The notes below the pieces were generated by a model. The model made no database searches. It was not told where the DNA came from and saw nothing but the letters and a program-made list of their open reading frames with translations. A stretch of DNA of 36,769 bases, from the NCBI GenBank assembly GCA_020048435.1, contig JAIFMO010000065.1:1-36769 (forward strand), given 5' to 3'. Every line of letters begins with the position of its first letter. Within the stretch, counting starts at the first letter, position 1. Positions 1 to 9,208 of the stretch are shown here, piece by piece. The position numbers and the translations under genes are program-made. The DNA comes from Sulfuritalea sp. Its GTDB lineage: Bacteria; Pseudomonadota; Gammaproteobacteria; Burkholderiales; Rhodocyclaceae.

Positions 1-870
1 CCGACCTGCCTTTACCATCCACATGCCAAGTCATTCCTGATCACTGAGGCGATGCGTGGCGAAGGCGGCATCCTGCGACTGCCGGACGGCCACCGCTTCA
101 TGCCGGATCACGACTCGCGCGCCGAACTGGCCCCCCGCGACGTTGTTGCGCGCACCATCGACTACGAAATGAAGCGGCATGGCCTCGATTGCGTCTTCCT
201 CGACATGACTCACAAGGGCGAAGACTTCCTGCGCGAACACTTCCCGAATATTCTTGCCCGCTGTAATGAACTGGGCATCGACATCGCGCGGGAACCGATT
301 CCCGTGGTACCGGCGGCGCACTACACCTGCGGCGGCGTGGTAGCCGACCTGGCCGCGCGCACTGATCTGCCCGGCCTTTACGCCATTGGTGAAACCGCCT
401 GTACCGGCCTGCATGGCGCCAACCGCCTGGCCAGCAACTCCTTGCTCGAATGCGTGGTTTTCGCCGATGCAGCGGCAACCGACATCCTCGCGCAAAAAGC
501 GCCGAATCTGCCGAAATTGCCACAATGGGACGAAAGCCGCGTCACCGACGCCGACGAAGAAATTGTGATTGCCCATAACTGGGACGAATTGCGACGTTTC
601 ATGTGGGACTATGTTGGCATCGTCCGCACCAGCAAGCGGTTGGAACGCGCATTGCACCGGATCAAGTTGCTCGAACGCGAAATCGACGACTACTATGCTG
701 CCTTTCGCGTCAGCAACGATCTGCTCGAACTCCGTAACCTGGTACAGACAGCGCACCTGATCGTGAGAAGCGCCCAGCGCCGCAAGGAAAGCCGCGGACT
801 ACACTTCAGCCGCGATTATCCGGAAACCTTTGCCAAGGCGAAGAACACGGTGTTGCGACCGGGACTTTAA
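1..870 (+). CDS. nadB: L-aspartate oxidase NadB, C-terminal part (5' end outside window)
   Basis: FAD enzyme that oxidises L-aspartate to iminoaspartate, the first step of de novo NAD synthesis, acting in the cytoplasm with NadA. The reading frame is open from base 1, so the gene starts upstream; the internal ATG at 52 is not a start. Visible family landmarks are [20 protein letters not shown] (substrate-side region), [15 protein letters not shown], and [20 protein letters not shown], which is the C-terminal FAD-contact block shared with succinate dehydrogenase flavoproteins. A helical C-terminal domain with an [18 protein letters not shown] stretch follows, and the gene ends normally with TAA. 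It converges on the minus-strand PDC gene 47 bases away; no clear terminator is visible in that gap. Identity is confident; only the missing N-terminal Rossmann part limits it. Confidence 0.95.
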   Translation, partial: PTCLYHPHAKSFLITEAMRGEGGILRLPDGHRFMPDHDSRAELAPRDVVARTIDYEMKRHGLDCVFLDMTHKGEDFLREHFPNILARCNELGIDIAREPIPVVPAAHYTCGGVVADLAARTDLPGLYAIGETACTGLHGANRLASNSLLECVVFADAAATDILAQKAPNLPKLPQWDESRVTDADEEIVIAHNWDELRRFMWDYVGIVRTSKRLERALHRIKLLEREIDDYYAAFRVSNDLLELRNLVQTAHLIVRSAQRRKESRGLHFSRDYPETFAKAKNTVLRPGL

Positions 871-917
871 CCCGTCCGCCCCGCCCACCCGCATTCAGGC
901 CACTTTCCGGCTCCCGC

Positions 918-1883
918 TCAGTTGCGTGTGCTGGCGCCGGCCCAGAAGGTCTTGTCCATGCAGAGAAACTCGTCCCAGGGCACGTAATGCGATCCATCGC
1001 AGGAAAAAGTCACGCCGACGATACCGTTGAAGAGATTGATCGTGCCTGAGCGCAGGTAGAACATCTCGTCCATTTGCCGCAACCCCCGGAAATTGTCCAG
1101 AATGGCCCGGACCTTGTCGGCCGGAATCAGCACATCGGGCGGATAGGACTGGCGTGGATAGGCGAGGCAGATATCGGGCGCCATCAGCGCTTCGATATCA
1201 AGCAGTCGGTAGCGGTAGGGATCGGCAAGCTGCCAGATGACGGCGCGGCTGCTCGAAAAGTGCAGAATCACATGATAGAAACCGTGGTAGACCATCAACT
1301 CACTCACGACCCCCAGCACCGTGTCGAGATTGCGATCCATAACACTGTCCGTGCGGCATTGGTGAAACACCGTTCCCCGAATCGATGGATCGCCCCGGAT
1401 CTGCTGCCAATGGCGCGGCTCGTCGTAGAGTTGGCGGGTCAGCGGCAGATCGCGCAAGCCAAAATAGGCGCCGATGTAACCAAGCAATTCGCCTTCTCCG
1501 TCGCGCACCACCTGCAAGGCGGTCAGGGAAGGACGCTGTTCCCGCAAGCTGATGTAGGCATCTGAAAGGAACAGCCCGGTTTCCGCGTCGGCCTGACCAA
1601 TATAGGGCCGATCGGAACGATTGCGGCCAAAACCTTCAAGCAGGCCATCGTGGCTGACGTTATCGGTGATCTGCACGAAACGACTATCAATGGCGTAAAG
1701 ATGCTTGCAATACGGCAGATCCTTGAGCCCTTGGCCCAGCACTGCATCGAGGCGATCACGGTCACCCCATGCGGACGTGGCATCCATTGCAAGCCGCTGC
1801 ATGGGTTCGCGCAAAAGATCCATCAGCGCCTCGCGCTGACGGGTGACACTTTCCTGCAAGTTACTGCCCTGCATTGGCGGCAT
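918..1883 (-). CDS. orphan PDC/Cache-type sensor domain protein
   Basis: About 321 residues. An N-terminal helical stretch (1-50) is followed by a segment that looks like a PDC/Cache small-molecule sensor: KHLYAIDSRFVQITDNVS, then RPYIGQADAETGLFLSDAYIS, then a VVRDGEGELLGYIGAYFGL strand pattern. The C-terminal half (about 170-321) has no motif I recognise. I see no signal peptide, no transmembrane helix and no kinase, cyclase, GGDEF or chemoreceptor output domain, so it is either a free sensor or acts through a partner. It is the last gene of the fab block, 9 bases after the YgfX-like gene, so it probably shares that transcript. The start is ATG at 1883; a second ATG at 1874 is possible and neither has a good Shine-Dalgarno. 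The ligand is unknown. Confidence 0.75.
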   Translation of the reverse strand: MPPMQGSNLQESVTRQREALMDLLREPMQRLAMDATSAWGDRDRLDAVLGQGLKDLPYCKHLYAIDSRFVQITDNVSHDGLLEGFGRNRSDRPYIGQADAETGLFLSDAYISLREQRPSLTALQVVRDGEGELLGYIGAYFGLRDLPLTRQLYDEPRHWQQIRGDPSIRGTVFHQCRTDSVMDRNLDTVLGVVSELMVYHGFYHVILHFSSSRAVIWQLADPYRYRLLDIEALMAPDICLAYPRQSYPPDVLIPADKVRAILDNFRGLRQMDEMFYLRSGTINLFNGIVGVTFSCDGSHYVPWDEFLCMDKTFWAGASTRN

Positions 1884-1892
1884 GGCGTCGAT

Positions 1893-2309
1893 CTAGGCCG
1901 TTGCCGCGCGCCAGCGCAACCAAATTCGCAATTGCCGATGCGCGGCGCGGCCTATGGCATCCGTCGGAAGTGGTAGCGCCAGAAATTTACCCTTGACCCG
2001 GAGCAGGAGGACGATCAAACCCGGCATGACCAAGGTTTGCGGATGCACGGTAGCCGTGTCACTACCGCCGACTTTTTGCTCGATGAGCATTTCGCCCTGG
2101 TTTCCCAAGTGCAGAGCGGCGAACGGACCTTGGCCGAGTCGCAGCAGACTGACATATCCCGCTGCGAGCAGCGCAACAACGAAACCCAGCCTGAAAATCA
2201 AGGGCAAGGGTAGCAACCCGACGACCAGCATGGCCGCAAGGTAGGCCAAACCGATGCCGAGCAGCAGTGTCCGCGATGGTTTCAGCTTGATCGTGATGGG
2301 CAGCCGCAC
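1893..2309 (-). CDS. YgfX/CptA-family small membrane protein
   Basis: 138 residues from a GTG at 2309. The opening IKLKPSRTLLLGIGLAYL, two hydrophobic helices (about 10-30 and 35-52), a short beta-rich tail and the ending PTDAIGRAAHRQLRIWLRW match the general plan of YgfX (CptA-type) proteins: two membrane helices plus a cytoplasmic tail ending in a D..-rLRiwLR motif. In Escherichia coli, YgfX is the partner of the SdhE flavinylation factor and has been described as a toxin-like inhibitor of cytoskeletal proteins. The start was chosen because the upstream in-frame codons lie inside fabF and because a GGGGG run precedes the GTG by about 8 bases. It lies 13 bases after the fabF stop. No SdhE is adjacent, so its role here is unclear. 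Confidence 0.65.
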   Translation of the reverse strand: MRLPITIKLKPSRTLLLGIGLAYLAAMLVVGLLPLPLIFRLGFVVALLAAGYVSLLRLGQGPFAALHLGNQGEMLIEQKVGGSDTATVHPQTLVMPGLIVLLLRVKGKFLALPLPTDAIGRAAHRQLRIWLRWRAATA

Positions 2310-2322
2310 GGGCCTGCCCCCG

Positions 2323-3555
2323 TCAGACGCGGCGGAAGGCCAGCGTGCCGTTGGTGCCGCCGAAGCCAAAATTATTCTTGATCGCAATATCGATCTTCAT
2401 GCTCCGCGCCGTGTTGGCGCAGTAATCGAGATCGCAAGCAGGGTCTTGCGCGAAGATGTTGATCGTCGGTGGCGAAACCTGATGAAAAATAGCCAGCACC
2501 GTCAGCGCCGATTCGAGACCGCCGGCACCGCCGAGCAGATGGCCGGTCATCGACTTGGTCGAATTGACCACCAACTTGCGGGCCGCGTCGCCCATGGCCA
2601 ACTTGATCGCTTCGGTTTCGTTCTTGTCCCCCAGCGGCGTCGAGGTGCCATGGGCATTGATGTACTGCACCTCGTCGGCGTTGATACCGGCGTCCTTAAG
2701 CGCATTCATCATGCTGCGCTTGGGGCCGTCGGTATCAGGCGCCGTCATGTGGAAGGCATCGCCACTCATGCCGAAACCGACCAGTTCGGCATAAATGCGC
2801 GCACCCCGGTTTTTGGCGTGTTCATACTCCTCCAGCACCACGACGCCGGAACCTTCGCCAAGCACAAAGCCATCGCGATCCTTGTCCCACGGACGACTCG
2901 CCGTTGCCGGATCGTCATTGCGGGTAGACAAGGCTTGTGCCGAGGCAAATCCGCCAACCGCCAGCGGCGTCACCGTCGACTCTGAACCGCCGCAAACCAT
3001 CGCATCGGCATCGCCATACTGGATCATGCGGAAACTGGTACCGATGGCGTGCAGGCCTGTTGTGCAGGCCGTCACCACGGCAAGGTTAGGACCCTTGAGA
3101 CCAAGCATGATCGAGAGGTTTCCCGAGATCATGTTGATGATCGTGCCGGGAATGAAGAAGGGCGAGATTTTGCGCGGCCCGCCGGCGAGGTAATCGTCGT
3201 GGGTATTTTCGATCATCGGCAACCCGCCGATGCCGGAACCGATGTTGACGCCGATACGTTCAGCGTTCTCGGGGGTTGCGACCAACCCGCTGTCTTTATA
3301 AGCCTGAATTCCCGCCGCCATGCCGTAATGGATGAAGGTATCCATCCGGCGCGCCTCTTTTGGCGACAGATAAGTGGCGATATCGAATCCCTTGACCTCG
3401 CCAGCGATACGCGATTTGAAGGCGGTGGCATCGAACCGGCTGATAGCGCCGATGCCACTCTTGCCGGCAAGGATGTTGTCCCAGGCTTCTGCAACAGTAT
3501 TGCCTACCGGAGAGATGATGCCCAGACCGGTGACGACGACTCTACGACGCGACAA
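2323..3555 (-). CDS. fabF: beta-ketoacyl-ACP synthase II FabF (TTG start)
   Basis: Condensing enzyme that extends acyl-ACP with malonyl-ACP in fatty acid elongation; cytoplasmic, homodimeric family. 410 residues, full length. The catalytic triad is intact: Cys164 in VTACTTGLHAIG, His302 in NAHGTSTPLGD and His339 in SMTGHLLGGAGG; the protein ends with the typical NNFGFGGTNGTLAF. The start is a TTG at 3555, supported by GGGAG 6 bases upstream and by the protein opening MSRRRVVVTGLG, exactly where FabF normally begins; there is no ATG alternative near it. The gene lies 60 bases downstream of acpP, the classic acpP-fabF pair, and precedes the YgfX-like gene. The weak start codon may lower FabF output relative to the very abundant AcpP. 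Confidence 0.97.
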   Translation of the reverse strand: MSRRRVVVTGLGIISPVGNTVAEAWDNILAGKSGIGAISRFDATAFKSRIAGEVKGFDIATYLSPKEARRMDTFIHYGMAAGIQAYKDSGLVATPENAERIGVNIGSGIGGLPMIENTHDDYLAGGPRKISPFFIPGTIINMISGNLSIMLGLKGPNLAVVTACTTGLHAIGTSFRMIQYGDADAMVCGGSESTVTPLAVGGFASAQALSTRNDDPATASRPWDKDRDGFVLGEGSGVVVLEEYEHAKNRGARIYAELVGFGMSGDAFHMTAPDTDGPKRSMMNALKDAGINADEVQYINAHGTSTPLGDKNETEAIKLAMGDAARKLVVNSTKSMTGHLLGGAGGLESALTVLAIFHQVSPPTINIFAQDPACDLDYCANTARSMKIDIAIKNNFGFGGTNGTLAFRRV

Positions 3556-3615
3556 GGCGCACTCCCGCGTGACGGTTGGTGATAGGGATGGAACCGGACT
3601 TGAAAACGGAAGAAA

Positions 3616-3852
3616 TTACTTGACGTTGGCCTTGACGTAGTCGATGGCCTGCTGAACCGTGGTGATCTTTTCGGCATCTTCGTCCGGAATCTCGCACTCG
3701 AATTCTTCTTCGAGCGCCATCACCAGTTCGACGGTGTCCAGCGAATCCGCGCCCAGATCATCGACGAAGGACGACTCGTTTTTAATATCGGCTTCATTGA
3801 CGCCCAGTTGTTCGGCGACGATCTTCTTGACGCGTTGTTCGAGATTCTCCAT
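3616..3852 (-). CDS. acpP: acyl carrier protein AcpP
   Basis: Small acidic carrier that holds growing acyl chains as thioesters on a 4'-phosphopantetheine arm. 78 residues, the usual size. The modification site is Ser37 in the DSL motif ([19 protein letters not shown]), followed by helix II/III residues [13 protein letters not shown]. The start is the ATG at 3852, with AGGAG about 7 bases upstream. It sits between fabG and fabF and has its own likely promoter in the 78-base gap to fabG, as expected for a protein needed in large excess over the Fab enzymes. Confidence 0.98.
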   Translation of the reverse strand: MENLEQRVKKIVAEQLGVNEADIKNESSFVDDLGADSLDTVELVMALEEEFECEIPDEDAEKITTVQQAIDYVKANVK

Positions 3853-3882
3853 TGCCTGCTCCTATGGTGGGAAAACTGCTGC

Positions 3883-3891
3883 ATTCTACCA
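3883..3891 (-). promoter_or_regulatory. acpP: candidate extended -10 promoter of acpP
   Basis: On the minus strand the fabG-acpP gap contains TGGTAGAAT: a TGn element directly before TAGAAT (one mismatch to TATAAT), about 30 bases ahead of the acpP start. No good -35 is present, which fits an extended -10 type. A perfect CGGCG-ACTT-CGCCG inverted repeat (3896-3909) lies just upstream of it and could be a short terminator-like stem or a regulator site. Seen by eye only. Confidence 0.45.
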
Positions 3892-3930
3892 AACTCGGCG
3901 AAGTCGCCGCGCTCGGCGCTATTGTTACTA

Positions 3931-4680
3931 TTAGTTCATATACATTCCGCCGTTGACATGCAGGATCGTGCCAGTGATGTAACCGGCACGGGCACTGGCG
4001 AGGAAAGCCACGGCGGCGGCAACGTCATCCGGCGAACCGGCACGGCCAACCGGGATTCGCGAGAGCAGAATGCCTCGGTGAGCCTCTGGCATATCCTTGG
4101 TCATGTCGGTATCGATAAATCCCGGCGCGATGCAATTCACGGTGATATTGCGGCTGCCCAGTTCCTGCGCCAGCGAGCGGGACATTCCCTCGACGCCCGC
4201 CTTGGCCGCGCAGTAGTTTGACTGCCCCGGATTACCCGAACTCGCCACCACCGAGGTCACGTTGATGATGCGGCCAAAACGCGCCTTCATCATGGCACGC
4301 ATCACCAGCCTGGACATGCGGAATACCGCTTTCAGATTGGTGTCGATCACGACATCCCATTCGTCGTCCTTCATGCGCATGGCGAGGTTGTCGCGGGTGA
4401 TGCCGGCATTGTTAACCAACACCGACACCGCGCCAAACTTTTTCTCGATTTCGCCAACCAGACTCTCGCAGGCAGCGGCGGCGGTGACATTGAGCATGGC
4501 GCCCATGCCGGGAATTCCCGCGGTATCGAGCGCCTGCTGGATATCGTCCGCACCTGCTTGCGTCGTTGCCGTACCGATGACGGTGGCGCCTTGGGCGCCA
4601 AGTTCAAGTGCAATGGCGCGACCGATGCCGCGCGAAGCGCCGGTAACCAGAGCAACCTGCCCCTTCAGTTCATTCGACAT
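3931..4680 (-). CDS. fabG: 3-oxoacyl-ACP reductase FabG
   Basis: NADPH-dependent reductase for the first reduction of each fatty acid elongation cycle; cytoplasmic short-chain dehydrogenase, normally a tetramer. 249 residues, full length. The cofactor loop is VTGASRGIG near the N terminus and NNAGITRDNLAMRM is the family-specific NAG region. The catalytic Ser-Tyr-Lys set lies in TSVVASSGNPGQSNYCAAKAG, and the C terminus carries the GYITGTILHVNGGMYMN signature. The ATG at 4680 follows the fabD stop by 3 bases and has a GGGG ribosome site overlapping that stop, so translation is probably coupled to fabD. Confidence 0.97.
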   Translation of the reverse strand: MSNELKGQVALVTGASRGIGRAIALELGAQGATVIGTATTQAGADDIQQALDTAGIPGMGAMLNVTAAAACESLVGEIEKKFGAVSVLVNNAGITRDNLAMRMKDDEWDVVIDTNLKAVFRMSRLVMRAMMKARFGRIINVTSVVASSGNPGQSNYCAAKAGVEGMSRSLAQELGSRNITVNCIAPGFIDTDMTKDMPEAHRGILLSRIPVGRAGSPDDVAAAVAFLASARAGYITGTILHVNGGMYMN

Positions 4681-4683
4681 CTG

Positions 4684-5616
4684 CTACCCCTTTACCGCAG
4701 CCAGTGTTGCCGCCACGGCGGCCAGATCGCTCATCGCTGCGCCGGCCATGCCATCGGCACAGCGCTTGGTCAGGCCGGCCAGCACCTTGCCCGGGCCACA
4801 TTCATAAACATGCGTGATTCCCGCAGACTGCATGGCACGGATGGTCTCGACCCAGCGCACGGGCGCCGCTGCCTGACGTACCAGCGCATCCCGAATCATT
4901 TCCGGCTCGGTAACCATGGCTACATCAACATTATTCACTACTGGAATGTTGGGTACCGCCAAACTAAGTTTGGCCAGACCCTGCCTCAATTTTTCGGCGG
5001 CGGGTTGCATCAGGGCACTGTGAAACGGCGCGGAAACCGGCAGCATGACGGCACGCTTGGCGCCCTGCGCCTTGCAAGCATCGGCGGCACGCTGCACTGC
5101 CGAAGCATGGCCGGCGATCACGGTTTGCTCGGGTGAATTGAAGTTGACCGCCTCGACGATCTCGCCCTGTGCATTTTCAGCGCAAATGACCCTGACCCGT
5201 TCGGCCTCCATGCCGAGAATCGCCGCCATCGCGCCGGTGCCGGCAGGCACGGCTTCCTGCATTGCTTTCGCCCGCAATTCAACGAGCGGAACGGCATCTT
5301 TAAGTTCGATGACACCGGCAGCCACCAATGCCGCGTATTCGCCGAGGCTATGCCCCGCCAACAACGCGGGCCGAGCCCCCCCCATGGCCAACCACAGGCG
5401 CCAGACGGCGATGCCCGCGGTCAGCATCAGCGGCTGGGTATTGACAGTCTGGCCGAGCGCCTCGGCCGGACCTTCGCTGGCCAGTAGCCACAGATCGCGA
5501 CCAAGCGAGGCGGATGCTTCGTCGAAGGTAGCGCGAATCACGGGATTGTCGCCGTAGGCGGCCATCATTCCAAGCGATTGCGAGCCCTGTCCGGGAAAAA
5601 CAAACGAAAATTTCAT
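4684..5616 (-). CDS. fabD: malonyl-CoA:ACP transacylase FabD
   Basis: Transfers malonyl from CoA to AcpP, supplying the extender unit for FabH and FabF. 310 residues from the ATG at 5616. The N terminus FSFVFPGQGSQSLGM is the diagnostic opening, the nucleophile is Ser90 in GHSLGEYAAL, and the later PVSAPFHSALM block carries the catalytic His. A TTG three codons upstream (5625) is in frame, but the ATG gives the family-typical N terminus and is preferred. It follows the fabH stop by about a dozen bases and ends 3 bases before fabG, inside the plsX-fabHDG operon. Confidence 0.97.
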   Translation of the reverse strand: MKFSFVFPGQGSQSLGMMAAYGDNPVIRATFDEASASLGRDLWLLASEGPAEALGQTVNTQPLMLTAGIAVWRLWLAMGGARPALLAGHSLGEYAALVAAGVIELKDAVPLVELRAKAMQEAVPAGTGAMAAILGMEAERVRVICAENAQGEIVEAVNFNSPEQTVIAGHASAVQRAADACKAQGAKRAVMLPVSAPFHSALMQPAAEKLRQGLAKLSLAVPNIPVVNNVDVAMVTEPEMIRDALVRQAAAPVRWVETIRAMQSAGITHVYECGPGKVLAGLTKRCADGMAGAAMSDLAAVAATLAAVKG

Positions 5617-5627
5617 GGTGGTCAAGA

Positions 5628-6605
5628 TCAGAATTTGAGAAGGGCCGCGCCCCAGGTAAACCCGCCGCCAACACCCTCAAGCAATACCGTGTCGCCAGCG
5701 CCGACTTTTCCGGAACGGACGGCTTCATCAAGCGCCAGCGGAATCGATGCCGACGAGGTATTGCCATGGCGATCAACCGTAACGACACATTTTTCCAGTG
5801 GCAGGTGCAACTTCTTCGCCGTCGCTTGCAGGATGCGCACGTTGGCCTGGTGCGGAATCAACCAATCGAGTTGATCAGCGGTCATGTTCGCGGCGTCGAG
5901 CACCTCGCGGGCGACTTCGGCCAGCACTTTCACCGCAAACTTGAACACCGCCTGACCGTCCATGCGCAGGAAGGGGTCGCCTATCGCCTTGCCGCCACAG
6001 AGTTGACCTGGCACCGCGAGGATGCCGTGGTGGCTGCCGTCGGCGTGCATGGCCGTGGCAAGAATGCCGGGCGCATCTGATGCCTCCAGCACCACCGCGC
6101 CAGCACCATCACCGAACAGCACGCAGGTGCCACGATCATTCCAGTCGAGTATCCGTGAAAACACCTCGGCGCCAACGACCAGCGCACATTTGTGCGAACC
6201 GGAGCGAACAAACTTGTCGGCCACGTTCAGGGCATAGACGAAACCGCTGCACACCGCCTGTAGGTCGAAAGCGGCACCGCCGTTGCCAATCCCAAGTTTG
6301 GCCTGCAGCAGCGCCGCCGTACTGGGGAAGATAAAATCGGGCGTAGTGGTAGCGACTATCACCAGATCGACATCGTTGGGCTGCCGACCGGCTGCGGCCA
6401 AAGCCCGCTGGCAGGCAACAAGGGCAAGATCACTTGCCGCCACGTCGTCTGTAGCCAGATGTCGAAAGCGAATGCCTGTGCGGTCAACGATCCAGGCGTC
6501 CGAGGACTCAATTCCCCTGCCGGCGATCAGCGCATCGTTCGAAATCGGCTCTCCCGGCAGAAAACTACCCGTGCCGGTAATACGGGAATGGGTGGGCGCA
6601 GTCAT
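5628..6605 (-). CDS. fabH: beta-ketoacyl-ACP synthase III FabH
   Basis: Starts fatty acid synthesis by condensing acetyl-CoA with malonyl-ACP. 325 residues, full length. Catalytic Cys119 lies in [12 protein letters not shown], the His in IPHQANVRI and the Asn in [12 protein letters not shown]; the C terminus [15 protein letters not shown] is typical. The ATG start overlaps the plsX stop as ATGA, so the two are probably translationally coupled. PlsX and FabH commonly sit together because both act at the entry to membrane lipid synthesis. Confidence 0.97.
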   Translation of the reverse strand: MTAPTHSRITGTGSFLPGEPISNDALIAGRGIESSDAWIVDRTGIRFRHLATDDVAASDLALVACQRALAAAGRQPNDVDLVIVATTTPDFIFPSTAALLQAKLGIGNGGAAFDLQAVCSGFVYALNVADKFVRSGSHKCALVVGAEVFSRILDWNDRGTCVLFGDGAGAVVLEASDAPGILATAMHADGSHHGILAVPGQLCGGKAIGDPFLRMDGQAVFKFAVKVLAEVAREVLDAANMTADQLDWLIPHQANVRILQATAKKLHLPLEKCVVTVDRHGNTSSASIPLALDEAVRSGKVGAGDTVLLEGVGGGFTWGAALLKF

Positions 6606-7693
6606 GCCGCGAGCACCTGTTCGACTGACGGCGCGGCTGGCTGCATCGTGGCTGGTGAAGAATGCGCAACGGTATTCCGAGTCAGCGCCATGCGCGCGGC
6701 GATTTTCTCCGGCAGGCGTTCACGGGCTGCCTCGGCAGCGCGCTGCAACGCACAGCGGAAAGCAAAGGCATCGGCCGAGCCATGGCTCTTGAAAACGATC
6801 CCCTTCAGCCCGAGCAAACCAGCGCCATTGTAGCTACGGTGATCGAAGCGACGCTTGAACGCCCTGATGACCGGCAAAGCGGCCAGCGCCGCCATTTTTG
6901 TCAGGATGTTGCGCGAGAATTCTTCCTTGAGACCGCCCGAAATCATCTGTGCCAACCCCTCCGAGGACTTCAGCAAAACATTACCGACGAATCCGTCGCA
7001 GACAACCACGTCGGTGGCGCCTTTCCATATATCAGTGCCTTCGACGTTACCATGAAAATTCAGATCGCTGTCCTTTAGCAATTCCGCTGCGCGCTTGACC
7101 ACATCATTACCCTTAATGGCTTCCTCGCCGATATTAAGCAAGCCTACCGACGGCCGCTCATGGTGCTCAAGCGCTGATACCAGCAACGCACCCATGATAC
7201 CGAACTGCTGGAGATGCTCGGGCTGGCAATCGACGTTGGCTCCCAAGTCCAGAACGTAGATATGCCCCGTACTGGTCGGCAGGATACCGGCAATGGCCGG
7301 CCGATCAATACCCGGTAACGTTTTGAGGACAAAACGGGAAATAGCCATCAGGGCGCCGGTATTGCCCGCCGACAGACCGGCCTGGGCGCTACCGTCCTTG
7401 ACCAGATTGGCCATGACGCGCATTGAAGAGTCCTTCTTGTTACGCAACGCACTCGCAACCGGCTCATCCATACCAACGACCTCGCCGGCATGATGAAGAT
7501 GGAAACGGTCGCGGCACTCAATGATGCCAAATTCGGCGCTTGCCGCGAGTATCGGCGCACGCAGCGCCTCCTCGCGTCCGATCAGAATGACTGAACAGTC
7601 ACGTTCACGGCGCAGGAAGTCGAAAACGGCGGGCACGGTAACTGCGGGGCCATGGTCGCCGCCCATGCAGTCCACCGCGATGGTGATTGCCAT
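6602..7693 (-). CDS. plsX: phosphate acyltransferase PlsX
   Basis: Converts acyl-ACP to acyl-phosphate, the donor for PlsY in phospholipid synthesis; peripheral on the inner membrane. 363 residues from the ATG at 7693, which gives the canonical opening [14 protein letters not shown]. The family blocks [59 protein letters not shown] and [12 protein letters not shown] are all present. The frame is open 17 codons further upstream but that stretch has no family similarity and no better start. The C-terminal tail after about residue 335 is Ala-rich and probably flexible. It lies 88 bases after rpmF and overlaps fabH by 4 bases. Confidence 0.96.
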   Translation of the reverse strand: MAITIAVDCMGGDHGPAVTVPAVFDFLRRERDCSVILIGREEALRAPILAASAEFGIIECRDRFHLHHAGEVVGMDEPVASALRNKKDSSMRVMANLVKDGSAQAGLSAGNTGALMAISRFVLKTLPGIDRPAIAGILPTSTGHIYVLDLGANVDCQPEHLQQFGIMGALLVSALEHHERPSVGLLNIGEEAIKGNDVVKRAAELLKDSDLNFHGNVEGTDIWKGATDVVVCDGFVGNVLLKSSEGLAQMISGGLKEEFSRNILTKMAALAALPVIRAFKRRFDHRSYNGAGLLGLKGIVFKSHGSADAFAFRCALQRAAEAARERLPEKIAARMALTRNTVAHSSPATMQPAAPSVEQVLAA

Positions 7694-7781
7694 CGGATGA
7701 GGAACCAGCTTACAGGGAATGAGGAGATTGCCGGCGCACCGCAAAAACTACATAGCGACGCCAACCGTGTCCTGAACAGGC

Positions 7782-7961
7782 CTATTCGCCCTTGGTTTTA
7801 AGGACTTTCTTGCCGCGGTATACGCCTGTCGGCGAGATGTGATGACGCAGATGAACTTCACCCGTGGTCGGTTCGACGGCCAGTGGCGGATTGGTCAGAA
7901 AATCATGTGCGCGATGCATGCCACGCTTGGAAGGCGACTTCTTGTTTTGTTGTACAGCCAT
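7782..7961 (-). CDS. rpmF: 50S ribosomal protein L32
   Basis: Short gene of 59 codons. The translation opens [20 protein letters not shown], continues [20 protein letters not shown] and [19 protein letters not shown], and stops at TAG. This is a typical bacterial L32: a basic N terminus, the [10 protein letters not shown] block and a [15 protein letters not shown] end. It has no zinc-binding cysteines, as is usual in proteobacteria. The start ATG at 7961 is preceded by AAGGAG. It sits between yceD and plsX, the conserved yceD-rpmF-plsX-fab order that ties ribosome and membrane synthesis together. Confidence 0.97.
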   Translation of the reverse strand: MAVQQNKKSPSKRGMHRAHDFLTNPPLAVEPTTGEVHLRHHISPTGVYRGKKVLKTKGE

Positions 7962-7977
7962 ATCTATGCTCCTTGCT

Positions 7978-8520
7978 TCAATGCTTTTTTAGTTTAGCCA
8001 GCACCGCGAACGGCGACGACTCATGTTCATCATCAAGTGCCACGGGCGATTTGCACGCTGCGTGCCGTGGCACGATCGGCAAGGCCAGCAGCACCTCATC
8101 CTCAATCAAGTCAGACACCACCAACCGCGTACTCGCCTCGATAGCGTCCCACTCGTCGTCGGGATCGTCTTTGTCCGACTCGCCATTCGCCCCCGTGGCA
8201 TCGGGCTCCTCATCTGGCCAAAGTTCACCTTCTCCGACGAGAATCAGGTAACTCGTCACACGCAGCGGGAAGTCCAGAATTTCGAGACAACGCTGGCACC
8301 GCAACTCCAAACCACCCGTAACTTCCAGTACCAAGCCGGGTTTGCCATCCCACCGTTGCACGCCCTTCAGAGAATACTGCAACATACCCGAGGGTGCGAC
8401 AACCACATCGGCCAAACGCCGCAAAGAGCCGACTGCAATCTCCCCGGCAAGCGAGCCGCTCGCTCGGGAAAACTCGATACTATCAATCACGACGCCATCA
8501 GGCATGGTATTCGTATCCAT
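7978..8520 (-). CDS. yceD: YceD/DUF177 family protein (23S rRNA accumulation factor)
   Basis: 180 residues from the ATG at 8520. YceD proteins are conserved upstream of rpmF and are linked to 23S rRNA accumulation; the biochemical role is not settled. The diagnostic segment is [16 protein letters not shown] with its CxxC pair (about residues 75-80). An acidic low-complexity stretch follows ([20 protein letters not shown] and on), then [17 protein letters not shown] and a short basic tail ending in KKH. The frame can be extended to a TTG at 8532, but a candidate promoter ends too close to that codon, so ATG 8520 is preferred. First gene of the long fab block; 16 bases precede rpmF. Confidence 0.9.
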   Translation of the reverse strand: MDTNTMPDGVVIDSIEFSRASGSLAGEIAVGSLRRLADVVVAPSGMLQYSLKGVQRWDGKPGLVLEVTGGLELRCQRCLEILDFPLRVTSYLILVGEGELWPDEEPDATGANGESDKDDPDDEWDAIEASTRLVVSDLIEDEVLLALPIVPRHAACKSPVALDDEHESSPFAVLAKLKKH

Positions 8521-8541
8521 CTGGCGCAACAAAAACGGCGG

Positions 8542-8571
8542 ATGCTATCATGCCAGGCCTTTCAGAGTCAA
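8542..8571 (-). promoter_or_regulatory. yceD: candidate promoter for yceD-rpmF-plsX-fab operon
   Basis: On the minus strand, TTGACT (8566-8571) is followed by an 18-base spacer and TAGCAT (8542-8547) preceded by TGA, i.e. a TGn extended -10. The predicted transcript start is around 8535, giving a leader of about 15 bases to the yceD ATG. The only other gene nearby is the divergent yceF, so a promoter is needed here. Judged by eye from consensus. Confidence 0.5.
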
Positions 8572-8580
8572 AACAAAAAC

Positions 8581-9186
8581 ATGTTTGCCGCCACACCCTC
8601 CGCCCACCAACTGGTACTCGCATCCACATCCCCTTTTCGTCGCGAATTGTTGAGCAGACTTGGCCTCCCCTTCGAGGTATTTGCCCCCGATACCGACGAA
8701 ACAACTTTGCCGAATGAGACACCCGTGGCAACAGCCGAACGCCTGTCGATCGCAAAGGCTGCGGCTGTTGCCAACCGATTCCCTGCCGCCCTGATTATCG
8801 GCTCCGACCAGGTTGCCTACATCGCCGGCACCGCGCAATGTTTCGGAAAACCGGGGACGCGTGAGAATGCCACCCAACAATTGCGCCTGATGCGCGGAAA
8901 AGAGGTCATTTTCCATACCGGACTGTGTTTACTGAATGCTGCCAGCGGCCGTAGACATGTGCGGGGCATTCCGACCGCAGTACGCTTTCGTGAGCTTTCA
9001 GACGATGAAATCCAGCGTTACCTCGACAAGGAAGATGCGCTCAATTGCGCCGGTTCTGCACGATCGGAAGGACTCGGCATCTCACTGCTGGAATATCTTC
9101 GCGGCGACGATCCCAACGCATTGGTCGGACTGCCGCTGATCGCGCTCTGCGAAATGCTGCGGGCCGAAGGCCTGCAACTACCTTGA
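8581..9186 (+). CDS. yceF: Maf/YceF-type nucleotide pyrophosphatase
   Basis: 201 residues. Belongs to the Maf family of nucleoside triphosphate pyrophosphatases; the closest recalled type is YceF, which hydrolyses 7-methyl-GTP, a house-cleaning role for modified nucleotides. The substrate loop [21 protein letters not shown] opens the protein, and [13 protein letters not shown] holds the catalytic Asp. [39 protein letters not shown] and [17 protein letters not shown] complete the fold. The ATG at 8581 is the only start giving the canonical N terminus; the open frame upstream is antisense to yceD and is not coding. It is divergent from yceD and followed after 22 bases by the RsmI-like gene. Confidence 0.93.
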   Translation: MFAATPSAHQLVLASTSPFRRELLSRLGLPFEVFAPDTDETTLPNETPVATAERLSIAKAAAVANRFPAALIIGSDQVAYIAGTAQCFGKPGTRENATQQLRLMRGKEVIFHTGLCLLNAASGRRHVRGIPTAVRFRELSDDEIQRYLDKEDALNCAGSARSEGLGISLLEYLRGDDPNALVGLPLIALCEMLRAEGLQLP

Positions 9187-9208
9187 TCCGGCATCCTCTT
9201 TTTTAACG

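Noticed and set aside
2254-2985. 243-codon plus-strand frame opposite fabF
   Set aside because: Antisense shadow of a strongly supported gene.
8023-8580. Long open frame upstream of yceF
   Set aside because: It is antisense to yceD; the YceF family N terminus begins exactly at 8581.
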